A model generated the notes under the pieces. That model saw only the letters and a program-made list of their open reading frames with translations, did not search any database and was not told the origin of the DNA. Positions 1 to 7,907 of a DNA stretch of 22,107 nucleotides are shown piece after piece (the first letter of the stretch is position 1; each line of letters begins with the position of its first letter). The position numbers were made by a program, and so were the translations under genes. The stretch is from Candidatus Thorarchaeota archaeon MP11T_1 (GTDB lineage Archaea > Asgardarchaeota > Thorarchaeia > Thorarchaeales > Thorarchaeaceae): positions 1 to 22,107 of the forward strand of contig PJET01000042.1 in the NCBI GenBank assembly GCA_002825515.1, written 5' to 3'.

Positions 1-951
1 CGTTATGGGTACCATTTAGGACATCCTAGTTTAAGAAAGGAGATCGCTAAACAATACAAAAACAAATCTATTGATAATGTAGCTGTGACTACCGGAGCCA
101 GTGAAGCAAACTTTGCTATCATTGCCCACCTCGTCGGTCCGAAAGACAATATTATTGTTGAGCATCCAACTTATCCTTCGCTATATCAGGTTGCACGATC
201 TCTCAGAAGAAACCTTACTCTATTCAAACTAACTTGGAATGATGACTTTAGACCTGACATGGATAAGCTGCGAAAGTTGATCAAGCCCAATACCAAACTC
301 ATCACTCTTACTCATCCAAACAATCCAACTGGTTCGGTCATATCTAAAACTGAACTCAAAGAAGCAATCGAGATAGCAGAGGATGCAGGTGCATATTTAA
401 TGGTGGATGAAACATACAGAGATCTGATGTTCGATTCACCACCACCCCTTGCAGCATCAATGAGCTCTATAGCAATTAGCATAACTAGTATGTCAAAAAC
501 TTGGGGATTGCCAGGTATTCGTATTGGCTGGGCAGTTGCAGACAGACCTATTGTTGAAGCAATTAGATCTGTAAGAGAACAAATCACAATATGTAATTCA
601 TCTCTTGGAGAAGCCATTACAAAAGAAGTTCTTCATAAGAAAGAAGAGATACTCCCTGTTATCAGGAAAGCGGTGATCTCAAACTACAAGGTTGTAAAGG
701 AATGGATGGGGTCTCAAGACTGGCTTGAGTGGATTGAGCCAAAGAGTGGAGTTGTTTGTGCTCCACGATTGAAACGAGGCGGGAGCACAGATGAACTCTG
801 TGAGCTTCTTGTGAAGAAATATAGAACGTTTACAGTTCCAGGTTCTCGATTGGAGCTTGAAGGACATTTTCGGCTGGGTTTCGGAGGAGAACATGAAGAA
901 CTAATAATGGGTCTTGAGCAGTTACGAAAAGCTCTGAAAGATATTCACTGA
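1..951 (+). CDS. PLP-dependent class I/II aminotransferase, 5'-truncated
   Basis: The reading frame is open from the first base of the window, so the gene begins upstream; the GTG at 85 is internal. About 316 residues are visible. They carry the fold-type I aminotransferase hallmarks: an N-terminal YGYHLGHPSLR segment, TTGASEAN for the cofactor phosphate, HPNNPTG, a VDETYRD segment, and the Schiff-base lysine in SMSKTWGLPGIRIGW (Lys at bases 496-498). The last motif also holds the conserved second-site Arg. The product would transfer an amino group between an amino acid and a 2-oxo acid, or be a related PLP enzyme; the substrate cannot be read from these motifs. It is cytosolic, with no signal or membrane segment. 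It is the first visible gene of a same-strand cluster and is followed after 56 bases by the OB-fold gene. Identity as an aminotransferase-family protein is firm; the exact reaction is open. Confidence 0.92.
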   Translation, partial: RYGYHLGHPSLRKEIAKQYKNKSIDNVAVTTGASEANFAIIAHLVGPKDNIIVEHPTYPSLYQVARSLRRNLTLFKLTWNDDFRPDMDKLRKLIKPNTKLITLTHPNNPTGSVISKTELKEAIEIAEDAGAYLMVDETYRDLMFDSPPPLAASMSSIAISITSMSKTWGLPGIRIGWAVADRPIVEAIRSVREQITICNSSLGEAITKEVLHKKEEILPVIRKAVISNYKVVKEWMGSQDWLEWIEPKSGVVCAPRLKRGGSTDELCELLVKKYRTFTVPGSRLELEGHFRLGFGGEHEELIMGLEQLRKALKDIH

Positions 952-1007
952 ATAAAAAGGGTGGAGTTCATTATCCTAGATTGAAACTCATTTGTGGATG
1001 AGTTTCT

Positions 1008-1502
1008 ATGTTCCATGATGTAGATGAAAAAGTTGAGATTCAGAAAGAGGACTGGACTCCAATTTCCAAACTTACTATCAAATCAAAATCAGTAAATGTG
1101 AGATTTAGTGTAATTAAGAAGGGAGAAACACGAACAGTCATAGCAAAAACCACTGGAAAAGCTCATCTCATTAACGAATGTATAGTCGGTGATGGATCAG
1201 CAATAATCAGCTTAACTCTATGGGATGATGACATAGACGAGTTAAAGAGTGGCATGACATACGAGTTGTTGAATGGATACATAAGTGTCTATGATGAGTG
1301 TATGAGTCTTACAAAAGGTAGATGGGGAGTCATCCAAGAAAGTCCTTCAAATATTATTCAGATTGATTCGTCTATTGATATGAGTAGACCGTTTATGGGT
1401 AGACCTGAGCGAAAAAGACAGAAAAGGTCTCCAACAGGTCGTTCATTTCAGGGCACTCCTGGCAGAGAAGCAAAAGGATATTGTTCACGGAAGGGCTTTT
1501 GA
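1008..1502 (+). CDS. OB-fold single-stranded nucleic-acid-binding protein (SOSS-B/RPA-like)
   Basis: A 164-residue protein with one OB-fold over about residues 17-120. Recognisable strands include TGKAHLINECIVGDGSA, ISLTLWDDDI, LKSGMTYELLNGY and the ending SLTKGRWGVI. This order of motifs (a WDD turn, then G-x-x-x-x-L-x-x-GY, then L-x-x-G-R-x-G) is typical of archaeal short SSB/RPA proteins and of eukaryotic SOSS-B. The last about 35 residues are a low-complexity Arg/Lys/Gly tail (RPERKRQKR and similar) that probably contacts nucleic acid; bacterial SSBs have acidic tails instead. I see no zinc finger; a single Cys sits near the C-terminus. The expected role is protecting single-stranded DNA in replication or repair, or RNA binding. 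The ATG lacks a strong ribosome binding site. It lies between the aminotransferase and the kinase gene, probably in one transcript. Confidence 0.8.
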   Translation: MFHDVDEKVEIQKEDWTPISKLTIKSKSVNVRFSVIKKGETRTVIAKTTGKAHLINECIVGDGSAIISLTLWDDDIDELKSGMTYELLNGYISVYDECMSLTKGRWGVIQESPSNIIQIDSSIDMSRPFMGRPERKRQKRSPTGRSFQGTPGREAKGYCSRKGF

Positions 1503-1527
1503 GGTTGTTCGGGCATGAAACTTTGCC

Positions 1528-2430
1528 ATGAAACTACGAATCGGAGATAACGCAGTTCCTTTTCCTATCTTCACAATAAAGGGTCGTCTAAGACTAAGTG
1601 GTCTTTCAGATATTGATGTTTCAAGAGTCATAAACGATTCAATTACTCAACAGATTGAAACAGAAACCGATTTCCTTAATCAAATTCGCGAATCTCTAGA
1701 TTCATACCAGCCATCGATTAGTAATAATTTTGATATCCTCAGTAGATACGAGAGCCTTCGTGGAAATAATGAAAAATTACCAGCACTTGTGATTGTCCTT
1801 GAAGGAGCATCAGCGACGGGTAAGTCGATGATAGCACTTGAACTAATGCATGATCTCGCCGCGACCAGATTCATCAGCACTGACTCAATTCGTCAAGTTC
1901 TGCGTGGGATACTCAGTGAAGATAGGTATCCAGAGCTGTTTTGCCACACATATCAAGCATATATCCATCGGCAATCAGGGCATCCTGATTTGGAACCAGT
2001 AGTTAGAGGATTTATTGCGCAGTGCGAAATCATAGAACCTCATATTGAAACCATGACTGAGAGAATAGTTTCTGAAGGAGCGATTGCAGTTTTAGAAGGC
2101 GTTCACCTACAACCAGGTACAATTAAAAATCTAGGTTCAGGTGTGATTGAAGCTCTAATCAATCCGGATTATGAAACTCACAGGGCAATGTTTGCAAACA
2201 AACATACTGTTGGAAAACTTAGAACAGTAACTGATGACATGACTGTTAGAGAAAAAGAATTCGAAGCTGCTTACTCAATACAGAAGTATATGCTATCTAA
2301 AGCAGAGAAAGAGCATGTTCCAATCATTCCATTGACAAGTTATGAGGAGGCTCGCTTGAAAATTTCTACATTAATAATAGCGGTAGTGCAGGAGATTCTA
2401 AATTCCTTTGATAAAGAGGCGGTCAAGTAA
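1528..2430 (+). CDS. 2-phosphoglycerate kinase-like P-loop kinase
   Basis: A 300-residue protein in two parts. Residues 1-85 form an N-terminal domain with a PFPIFTIKGRLRLSG start like that of archaeal 2-phosphoglycerate kinases. Residues 86-300 form a P-loop kinase domain with Walker A GASATGKS at 93-100, a following ISTDSIRQVLR segment and the family signature EGVHLQPG. In methanogens such enzymes phosphorylate 2-phosphoglycerate on the way to cyclic 2,3-bisphosphoglycerate. Whether this one does so is inference, because related kinases with other substrates share the signature. It is a soluble protein. The stop codon overlaps the next start in TAATG, so translation with the Acd alpha gene is probably coupled. 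A nine-base direct repeat (CATGAAACT at 1514-1522 and 1527-1535) spans the start; the upstream ATG at 1515 is out of frame and soon stops. Confidence 0.78.
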   Translation: MKLRIGDNAVPFPIFTIKGRLRLSGLSDIDVSRVINDSITQQIETETDFLNQIRESLDSYQPSISNNFDILSRYESLRGNNEKLPALVIVLEGASATGKSMIALELMHDLAATRFISTDSIRQVLRGILSEDRYPELFCHTYQAYIHRQSGHPDLEPVVRGFIAQCEIIEPHIETMTERIVSEGAIAVLEGVHLQPGTIKNLGSGVIEALINPDYETHRAMFANKHTVGKLRTVTDDMTVREKEFEAAYSIQKYMLSKAEKEHVPIIPLTSYEEARLKISTLIIAVVQEILNSFDKEAVK

Positions 2431-3818
2431 TGAAGTGGAAAAATGAATCACTTGACAAGCTTTTCAACCCAAGATCAATAGCTGTAGTAGGAGCGTCAGA
2501 TAAACCAGACAAACTTGGAGCTCTCACATTGTTGGCTCTTCATGATTACAAAGGAGAGGTCTATCCGGTAAATCCCCGAATCAAGACTATTGGCAAATCA
2601 ATATGCTTTCCATCAATTGGGGACATTGAAAATCAAGTGGACCTCGCTATGATTGCTCTCGGACCACAATACATTCTACAAACACTGACTGAATGCAAAG
2701 ACGCAGGAATAAAGGGTGCAATTATCTTTTCAGCTGGGTTCAAAGAGCTTGGAGGGATTGGAGAACAACATCAACTCAGGGTAAAAGAAGTGGCTGACTC
2801 AGGACATATAGCTGTAATAGGACCTAATTGTCTTGGTGCTGGCAACTGTAACATTGGATTGAATGCGACCTTCTTTCCGCACCCTACCCCTCTAAAAGGA
2901 GGATCGGTTGCAATGGTTAGTCAAAGTGGAGGGGTGACAGGGTTGATGATATACCAAGCAGCAGACTCAGACCTTGGCATTTCGAAATTTGCGAGTGTAG
3001 GAAATAGAGTTAACATAGATTTTCACGATATGCTAAGATATCTCAGAGAGGACTCAGAAACTGAGGCGATTTGCCTTTTTGTTGAAGGTACCGAGTATGC
3101 GAGAGAAATGACTACAGAATTACAAAAGACTACGCCAGAGAAACCAGTTATTGTGTTCAAAGTGGGAAAAACACCTGCGTCCAGAGATGCTGCATTGAGC
3201 CACACAGGTAGTCTTGCTGGAAATGCAGATCTCTATAGTGCTGCGATAAAACAAGCAGGAGCTATTGAAGTGGCAGGAGTTGGCGAGATGATTGACACTG
3301 CCCTTGTTTTGACGACATGTAAAAACCATCCTAAAGGACAGAGAGTTGCCATTGTTACTCATACACTGGGTATTGCATTAGTCGCAGCACAGACTCTCGA
3401 ATTAAATGGAATTGAGCTTCCGTCTCCATCACGTGAGGTTGCTAATGAAATTCAATCAATGCTGAATATGCCTGTTGAAGTGCCTATCAAGAATCCTATT
3501 GACCTTCTTGCCCAAGGCTGGGCTAATCCAAGGATTTTTTCAGATGCATTCAACTTAATTCTAAATGAAGAACAATTTGATGCAGTCATGATTGTGTTCT
3601 CTCCAAATTATCAAGAGGGGATTGGAGGAGGTGTTCCAATAGATGAGATTGTTAAAGCAACTCAAAAGGTCACCAAACCAGTCGTTAGTATTCTTGCTTC
3701 ACCAGTAACAAGAAAACCTCCTGGTCATGAAATACTAGAAGCGGCAGGAATTCCGTTCTTCTCAAGTCCTCAAAGAGCTGCTCAAGCACTCGCGAATATG
3801 TTGAAGCTCTCGAAATAG
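2430..3818 (+). CDS. acdA: ADP-forming acetate/acyl-CoA synthetase, alpha subunit
   Basis: A 462-residue protein matching the usual length of a separate Acd alpha subunit. It has a CoA-binding Rossmann domain at about 8-130 (NPRSIAVVGASD near the start, then GPNCLGAGN). A succinyl-CoA-ligase-like domain at about 150-290 contains VSQSGGV and SHTGSLAG, with the likely phosphorylated His at 258, and a third flavodoxin-like domain follows to the end. The enzyme makes ATP from ADP and phosphate while releasing an acid from its acyl-CoA, a standard substrate-level phosphorylation step in archaea. The ATP-grasp beta subunit it needs is not in the window, so it must be encoded elsewhere or upstream. 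It starts inside the stop codon of the kinase gene and is the last gene of the + cluster, ending before the hairpin at 3836-3858. Acid specificity is unknown. Confidence 0.9.
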   Translation: MKWKNESLDKLFNPRSIAVVGASDKPDKLGALTLLALHDYKGEVYPVNPRIKTIGKSICFPSIGDIENQVDLAMIALGPQYILQTLTECKDAGIKGAIIFSAGFKELGGIGEQHQLRVKEVADSGHIAVIGPNCLGAGNCNIGLNATFFPHPTPLKGGSVAMVSQSGGVTGLMIYQAADSDLGISKFASVGNRVNIDFHDMLRYLREDSETEAICLFVEGTEYAREMTTELQKTTPEKPVIVFKVGKTPASRDAALSHTGSLAGNADLYSAAIKQAGAIEVAGVGEMIDTALVLTTCKNHPKGQRVAIVTHTLGIALVAAQTLELNGIELPSPSREVANEIQSMLNMPVEVPIKNPIDLLAQGWANPRIFSDAFNLILNEEQFDAVMIVFSPNYQEGIGGGVPIDEIVKATQKVTKPVVSILASPVTRKPPGHEILEAAGIPFFSSPQRAAQALANMLKLSK

Positions 3819-3835
3819 ATTGTAAAAAAGAGAGA

Positions 3836-3858
3836 AACCGCTGCGTAATGCAGCGGTT
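3836..3858. terminator. Hairpin terminator between convergent acdA and trpB2
   Basis: A perfect 9-bp inverted repeat (AACCGCTGC, loop GTAAT, GCAGCGGTT) sits in the 46 bases between two convergent stop codons. Read on the minus strand it is followed after a few bases by CTCTCTTTTTTACA, a T-run suited to archaeal termination, so it fits best as the trpB2 terminator. On the plus strand no T-run follows, but the stem could still protect the 3' end of the acdA transcript. Confidence 0.65.
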
Positions 3859-3864
3859 GTTACA

Positions 3865-5226
3865 TCACTTACCCTGCACGGTGAGGAGATCACCTTTGGC
3901 TTGGGGAATCCCGACTGGTTCATCACCATTCAGAGTGCCATTCATAAGCGCTGCATAGGCAGACATGTCAAAATGGCCATGTCCTGAAAGATTGAAGACT
4001 ATTGTGCGGGATTCATTCTTTTTCTTAGCTTCCAATGCTACGTCTATTGCAGCTTTAATCGCATGCGCTGATTCTGGAGCAGGAATTATGCCCTCTGTCT
4101 TTGCAAAAAGAACTCCAGCGTTCAACACATCAATCTGATGGAAAGATTTCGGAGTTATTCGCCCTTCTAAAGTAAGGGCGCTGACTGTTGGAGCAACTCC
4201 GTGATATCTAAGGCCACCTGCATGAATCTTCGGTGGAGTAAAGTCAGCGCCCAAAGAGTGCATTTTTAGTTTTGGAGTGAGTCCTGCTGTGTCTCCAAAG
4301 TCATAGCAATATTCGCCTCTTGTAAGAGATGGACAGGCTGTGGGTTCAGCAGCAATGAACTTTGTATGACGAAAACGATCATCCGCCATGAAAGGATAGG
4401 CTATTCCTGCAAAGTTACTGCCGCCACCAACACAACCAATGACATAGTCTGGTGATAGATCGATATAATCTAGCTGCGCAATAGCTTCCTGACCTATCAC
4501 AGATTGATGTAGCATTACAAAATTGAGAACAGAACCAAGAGTATACTTTGTATTCTCGTTGTTAACAGTATCTTCAAGCGCTTCACTAATAGCAATACCA
4601 AGTGTTCCTGGATGGTTTGGTTGTTCCTTGTTTATTTTACGACCAAATTCAGTTAGGTTTGATGGACTTGGTACTATCTTTGCGCCATATGTCCGCATCA
4701 GTATGCTACGATATTGTTTCTGCTCGTAGCTAATCCGGACCATGTATACCATAGCTTCAAGCTCAAAATATGCACAAGCAAGTGCCACTGCACTTCCCCA
4801 CTGCCCTGCACCAGTTTCGGTAGCCATTCGTTCAATACCTTCTTTCTGAGCATAGTAGGCTTGTGCAGCTGCAGTGTTCAATTTGTGGCTACCAGTTGGT
4901 GAAACATCTTCCCGTTTGAAATAGATTCGACAGGGAGTTCTTAGAGCCTTCTCGAGACCGACCGCTCTTTGCAGTGGAGTTGGTCGACCGGATCTCATCA
5001 AGATTTCTCGCACTTCAGTAGGGATAGCAATGGTTTTCTCCATTGAAACCTCTTGCTTCACACACTCTTCCGGGAATAATGCGAGAAGCATTTCTGGATT
5101 AACTGGCTCTTCCGTTGCCGGGTTAATAGGTGGTGGAAGTGGATTTTTTAGATGTGGAAGGATGTTAAGATATTCTCTGGGAGTGTCTTCGATATCCAAC
5201 TGGATTCTAGCTTGTTCTTGTTTCAT
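3865..5226 (-). CDS. trpB2: Tryptophan synthase beta chain, TrpB2 type
   Basis: A 453-residue fold-type II PLP enzyme. The PLP-lysine motif is FKREDVSPTGSHKLNTA with Lys115. It is followed by ETGAGQWGSA, the family's substrate-binding segment, and the phosphate-binding glycine loop CVGGGSNFAG. The long N-terminal extension before residue 70 and the length above 430 mark it as TrpB2 rather than the shorter, TrpA-dependent TrpB1. It should join indole or indoleglycerol-phosphate-derived indole with serine to make tryptophan. Some TrpB2 proteins are thought to salvage indole or to use O-phosphoserine, and sequence alone cannot decide. There is no trpA or other trp gene next to it: it stands alone with its own leader and terminator. 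The ATG at 5226 has a GGAG at 5238-5235 on the coding strand, spaced 8 bases away, which supports this start. Confidence 0.93.
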   Translation of the reverse strand: MKQEQARIQLDIEDTPREYLNILPHLKNPLPPPINPATEEPVNPEMLLALFPEECVKQEVSMEKTIAIPTEVREILMRSGRPTPLQRAVGLEKALRTPCRIYFKREDVSPTGSHKLNTAAAQAYYAQKEGIERMATETGAGQWGSAVALACAYFELEAMVYMVRISYEQKQYRSILMRTYGAKIVPSPSNLTEFGRKINKEQPNHPGTLGIAISEALEDTVNNENTKYTLGSVLNFVMLHQSVIGQEAIAQLDYIDLSPDYVIGCVGGGSNFAGIAYPFMADDRFRHTKFIAAEPTACPSLTRGEYCYDFGDTAGLTPKLKMHSLGADFTPPKIHAGGLRYHGVAPTVSALTLEGRITPKSFHQIDVLNAGVLFAKTEGIIPAPESAHAIKAAIDVALEAKKKNESRTIVFNLSGHGHFDMSAYAALMNGTLNGDEPVGIPQAKGDLLTVQGK

Positions 5227-5373
5227 GTTATATTCTCCGTTGAAGTACCGAATTAGAATGTGGAGTGTCTACTGAACAGTCGCCAAGAATGCGATTCTGG
5301 GGCATACTAAAATGAAACAGGTATGACCTGAAAAGTTCAATATACGAAAGTTGTAAAGAGATTGCAACATGTG

Positions 5374-5430
5374 GTGTGCTGACTAAACGGGTCCCAATTA
5401 GGGACCCAAAAGCCATTGGCCAGGGCACAC
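5374..5430 (-). other. Inverted-repeat element, possible structured leader upstream of trpB2
   Basis: Outer arms GTGTGC (5374-5379) and GCACAC (5425-5430) enclose a perfect 7-bp hairpin, GGGTCCC (5389-5395) with loop AATTA and GGGACCC (5401-5407). A short GCC-ATT-GGC hairpin lies at 5412-5420. Together these can fold as a three-way junction on either strand. It lies about 150-200 bases upstream of trpB2 and just downstream of a TATA-like element on that strand, so it could be a transcribed leader or a separate small RNA. It could also act as DNA, as an operator. Base pairing is seen directly; any function is a guess. Confidence 0.3.
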
Positions 5431-5483
5431 TCGTATCATGTTTCCACACTCAGAAACGGTTGAAGTTGTCGGTTCAAAGCCTC

Positions 5484-5491
5484 TTATAAAC
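5484..5491 (-). promoter_or_regulatory. TATA-like element (GTTTATAA) facing trpB2
   Basis: On the minus strand the sequence GTTTATAA matches the archaeal TATA consensus core. Initiation would be expected about 25 bases downstream (around 5455-5460), placing the 5374-5430 structure inside the transcript and giving trpB2 a leader of over 200 bases. A nearer but weaker AT-rich element (TATATT near 5340) would give a leader of about 90 bases without the structure. Confidence 0.3.
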
Positions 5492-5773
5492 ATTACGCAC
5501 AAGTGTTCATCAATGTACGGATGTGTGCATTATTAGATGTTGCAAAACCCTATTGAAATTTATAGTGTGTTTAATGTCAACAGAATGAAGATATTATTCA
5601 AAATCAAATTTGAAGACCTATTTAGCAGTGACACGGGATTGGGAACACGATTCGTTGGTATATTACACAATAGATGACAAATTATAGGATTTCATTAAAA
5701 AAATCCAATGACTATATTCCAAGAATGGTTAAATTAAACGAATACCCAACATCTGCAAGCACAGGAAGGGTAT

Positions 5774-6334
5774 GTGTTGGAAGAAGAAGGTCCTAGTTAC
5801 GTACTAAAAATGGTAGCACTAGGTGACGGAGCAGTAGGTAAAACAAGTTGCATTATGAGGTATACAGAGAATAGTTTCGGAGAGTCATATAAAGCAACAA
5901 TTGGGACAAACATTGCTGTGAAAAATGTTGAGATTGAGCTTCATCCAGGGGAGTTTTCTTCCGCACAGATAGTTCTTTGGGATCTTGCTGGACAACCTAC
6001 TTACAGAGACTTACGTTCGAGGTATATGGTAGGAGCAGCGATAGCATTCATTGTTTATGATGTGACTAGACCACCAACATTCCTAAACGTAGCAGATTGG
6101 TATGATAATTTCGTTACTGTTTCGCAAGATGCTGTAGTAATTCTCGTGGCCAACAAGGTAGATAGAGAAGATAGAATGGTCCCTCCAGAAGCGGGTGAGA
6201 TGTTCAGTCGATGGAGAAATATTGAGTATATTGAAACCTCAGCCAAAACTGGAGAAAATGTTGAGATGATGTTTACAAAGTGTGTAGAAACTGCTATTCG
6301 AAAAGAAGAGGATCGACTTGGCCACGAATTATAG
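5774..6334 (+). CDS. Ras/Rab-like small GTPase
   Basis: A 186-residue single-domain GTPase with every G motif in order: G1 GDGAVGKTS, G2 Thr in KATIGTNI, G3 WDLAGQ, G4 NKVDRED and G5 ETSAKTG. The DxxGQ glutamine used in GTP hydrolysis is present. The spacing and the WDLAGQPTYRDLRSRY stretch resemble Rab/Ras-family proteins, which are abundant in Asgard archaea. The C-terminus (RLGHEL) has no prenylation cysteines, so membrane anchoring by a lipid is unlikely. The start is uncertain: GTG at 5774 or TTG at 5777, both just after AGGAAGGG (5763-5770). The TTG has the better spacing, and an internal Met lies just before the P-loop. It is alone on its strand, with a hairpin terminator overlapping its stop, and converges on nuoN. 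No functional link to complex I is evident. Confidence 0.92.
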   Translation: MLEEEGPSYVLKMVALGDGAVGKTSCIMRYTENSFGESYKATIGTNIAVKNVEIELHPGEFSSAQIVLWDLAGQPTYRDLRSRYMVGAAIAFIVYDVTRPPTFLNVADWYDNFVTVSQDAVVILVANKVDREDRMVPPEAGEMFSRWRNIEYIETSAKTGENVEMMFTKCVETAIRKEEDRLGHEL

Positions 6335-6360
6335 CCAAGTCCGTCTGTCATCTAATTTTT
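6315..6360 (+). terminator. Hairpin and T-run terminator of the GTPase gene
   Basis: GACTTGGC (6315-6322) pairs perfectly with GCCAAGTC (6334-6341) around an 11-base loop, spanning the TAG stop. It is followed by a TCTAATTTTT tract ending at 6360, next to the nuoN stop codon. The stem is symmetric, and on the minus strand it is followed by a pyrimidine-rich CTTCTTTTC, so it may also serve the end of the nuo operon. Confidence 0.55.
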
Positions 6361-7907
6361 CAGGGCAGTAATGGCACTGCTGCAAATGCATAGTCTAGAA
6401 TGATGTATGGGAAGATAAAGAGCGCAATTACTGCAACAACACAAATCACAACAGCTGCGTAGGGTATAGGCGGCAAGTTGATCTTTGAGTCGTCTGGAGC
6501 CTCCATCATGTATGAATACCTCAAAACTCGCAGGTAGTAACCAAGTGAGAAAACCGAGTTCAACAATCCAATGAGTGCCAGCCACCACATTCCTGCAACA
6601 ACAGCACTTTGGAAGAGAACTAGCTTGGACCAGAATCCAACTGTTAAGGGCATTCCAGCGAGCGAGAGCATAAGGATTGCCAACAGTCCTGCGGCTAGCG
6701 GCGCTCGTTTACTAAGTCCTGCGAGATCATCATATGTGATTCTCTTTGCTAACCTGATTGAGAGAGCCCATACTAGGATGAATGCAGAAGTCTTCATCAA
6801 TGCGTGAGTAAAAGCATGGAAAAGTGCAGCGCCAACTCCTAAATTGTACGCGACTGCGATTGTTGGATTCGCTGCAGCGACACCTATGAAGAGATAGCCC
6901 ATCATTGCAACACTACTATAAGCTAACATCCGCATTATGTCTCTCTGGGCGAGTGCCAACACGTTACCAATAACCATGGTTAGTATAGCAACCCCGACAA
7001 TAAGTAGTGTCCATTGGGTTTGTGCCGCTACGAAGCCAATAACGAGAATCCGCATTAATGCACCCACACCAGTCTTTTTGGATCCTCCTGCAAGATATGC
7101 CGTTACACTTCCATCTGCACTAGCATAGGCATCAGGTACCCATTGCCAGCCAGGAAAAACGCCTACCTTGAAACCAAAGGAAACAACGAACAAGACAACA
7201 GCTAGTACGATTGTGTATGCAGCATTGGGAGTTGTGGCGAACATATTCCAGATGCCATCAACTTCGGAAGCCACTTCAACAAGATTAGTAGTACCTGTAA
7301 CTCCATAGACAAGGGCAATTCCAAATAGCATCAACATAGTAGCAAGAAGGCCCATGACAAAATACTTGGTTGCACCATCAATCGCTTCTCTGGCTGGTCC
7401 TAAGGCAACAAGTATGTATGTTGGTGTTGACATCAGCTCCCACGCAAGAAATAGACCAACTAAGTCTGTGGCCATCACGACCCAGATCGCTCCAGCAAAC
7501 GACATTAACAACATGAAGTTGTATGGACCCTTATCACCACCATAGAGAGTGGATGACATAAGGACAAGAATAGCAACTATGAGAATAATGTAAATGAAGA
7601 AGTCAGCCATGGGGTCGCGAACAAACTGCCCAAATGATATTCCTCCGTCACCAATTAGAGCAGTAATCGCCGGATCATTTGGATCGAGAATCACCATCTG
7701 AATTCCAGCTAACAACACACCGACGAAACTTAGACCCAGAGGATTATACCGCATACCTACAACCAAAGCTATGATCGCGAAGAGAATCATAGTTAGAGCT
7801 GGCAAAGACATAATCCAACCTGGAGGTACAATAGAAAGCAGGAGGTTTCTAATAGGTAGAAGAATTCCACGAAGTGCATCTGCTATTTGGTCTAGTTGAA
7901 GTAACAT
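6360..7907 (-). CDS. nuoN: Complex I antiporter-like subunit NuoN
   Basis: A 515-residue polytopic membrane protein, last in the nuo operon. NuoN/antiporter features are a TM5 glutamate in FLAWELMSTPTYIL, a TM7 lysine in GFKVGVFPGWQWVPDAY, a TM8 lysine pair in GGSKKTGVGALMR, and AQRDIMRMLAYSSVAMMGY. The W-x-P-DAY sequence after the TM7 lysine is typical of NuoN rather than NuoL or NuoM. It would form one ion-translocating channel of the membrane arm, next to NuoK. The ATG at 7907 overlaps the upstream nuoM stop as TGATG, so I prefer it to the TTG one codon earlier. It converges with the GTPase gene. Confidence 0.93.
   Translation of the reverse strand: MLLQLDQIADALRGILLPIRNLLLSIVPPGWIMSLPALTMILFAIIALVVGMRYNPLGLSFVGVLLAGIQMVILDPNDPAITALIGDGGISFGQFVRDPMADFFIYIILIVAILVLMSSTLYGGDKGPYNFMLLMSFAGAIWVVMATDLVGLFLAWELMSTPTYILVALGPAREAIDGATKYFVMGLLATMLMLFGIALVYGVTGTTNLVEVASEVDGIWNMFATTPNAAYTIVLAVVLFVVSFGFKVGVFPGWQWVPDAYASADGSVTAYLAGGSKKTGVGALMRILVIGFVAAQTQWTLLIVGVAILTMVIGNVLALAQRDIMRMLAYSSVAMMGYLFIGVAAANPTIAVAYNLGVGAALFHAFTHALMKTSAFILVWALSIRLAKRITYDDLAGLSKRAPLAAGLLAILMLSLAGMPLTVGFWSKLVLFQSAVVAGMWWLALIGLLNSVFSLGYYLRVLRYSYMMEAPDDSKINLPPIPYAAVVICVVAVIALFIFPYIILDYAFAAVPLLP

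Larger units (their letters stand above)
5227..5773. other. 547-base gene-free region between divergent trpB2 and GTPase genes
   Basis: It is AT-rich and I find no convincing protein gene. It should hold promoters for both flanking genes. Candidates are a TTTATAA element on the minus strand (5490-5484) and weaker AT-rich elements on the plus strand, such as CTATATTC near 5712-5719, upstream of the GTPase. A compact inverted-repeat structure at 5374-5430 is listed separately. The rest (about 5500-5700) shows nothing I can interpret. Confidence 0.6.

Noticed and set aside
3865..5226. TrpB2 as threonine synthase or another fold-type II PLP enzyme
   Set aside because: The SPTGSHKLN lysine motif and ETGAGQWGSA are specific to tryptophan synthase beta chains.
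5374..5430. Possible H/ACA guide RNA on the minus strand, since ACA lies near the closing stem
   Set aside because: The upper stem is only 7 bp with no K-turn or K-loop; kept only as an unassigned structured element.
5228..5449. A 73-codon open frame on the minus strand upstream of trpB2
   Set aside because: Its product has no recognisable family or structure and the frame crosses the inverted-repeat element; more likely chance in leader sequence.
5470..5482. GGTTCAAAGCC, resembling the T arm of a tRNA
   Set aside because: The flanking bases do not pair as a T stem and no acceptor or anticodon stem is present.
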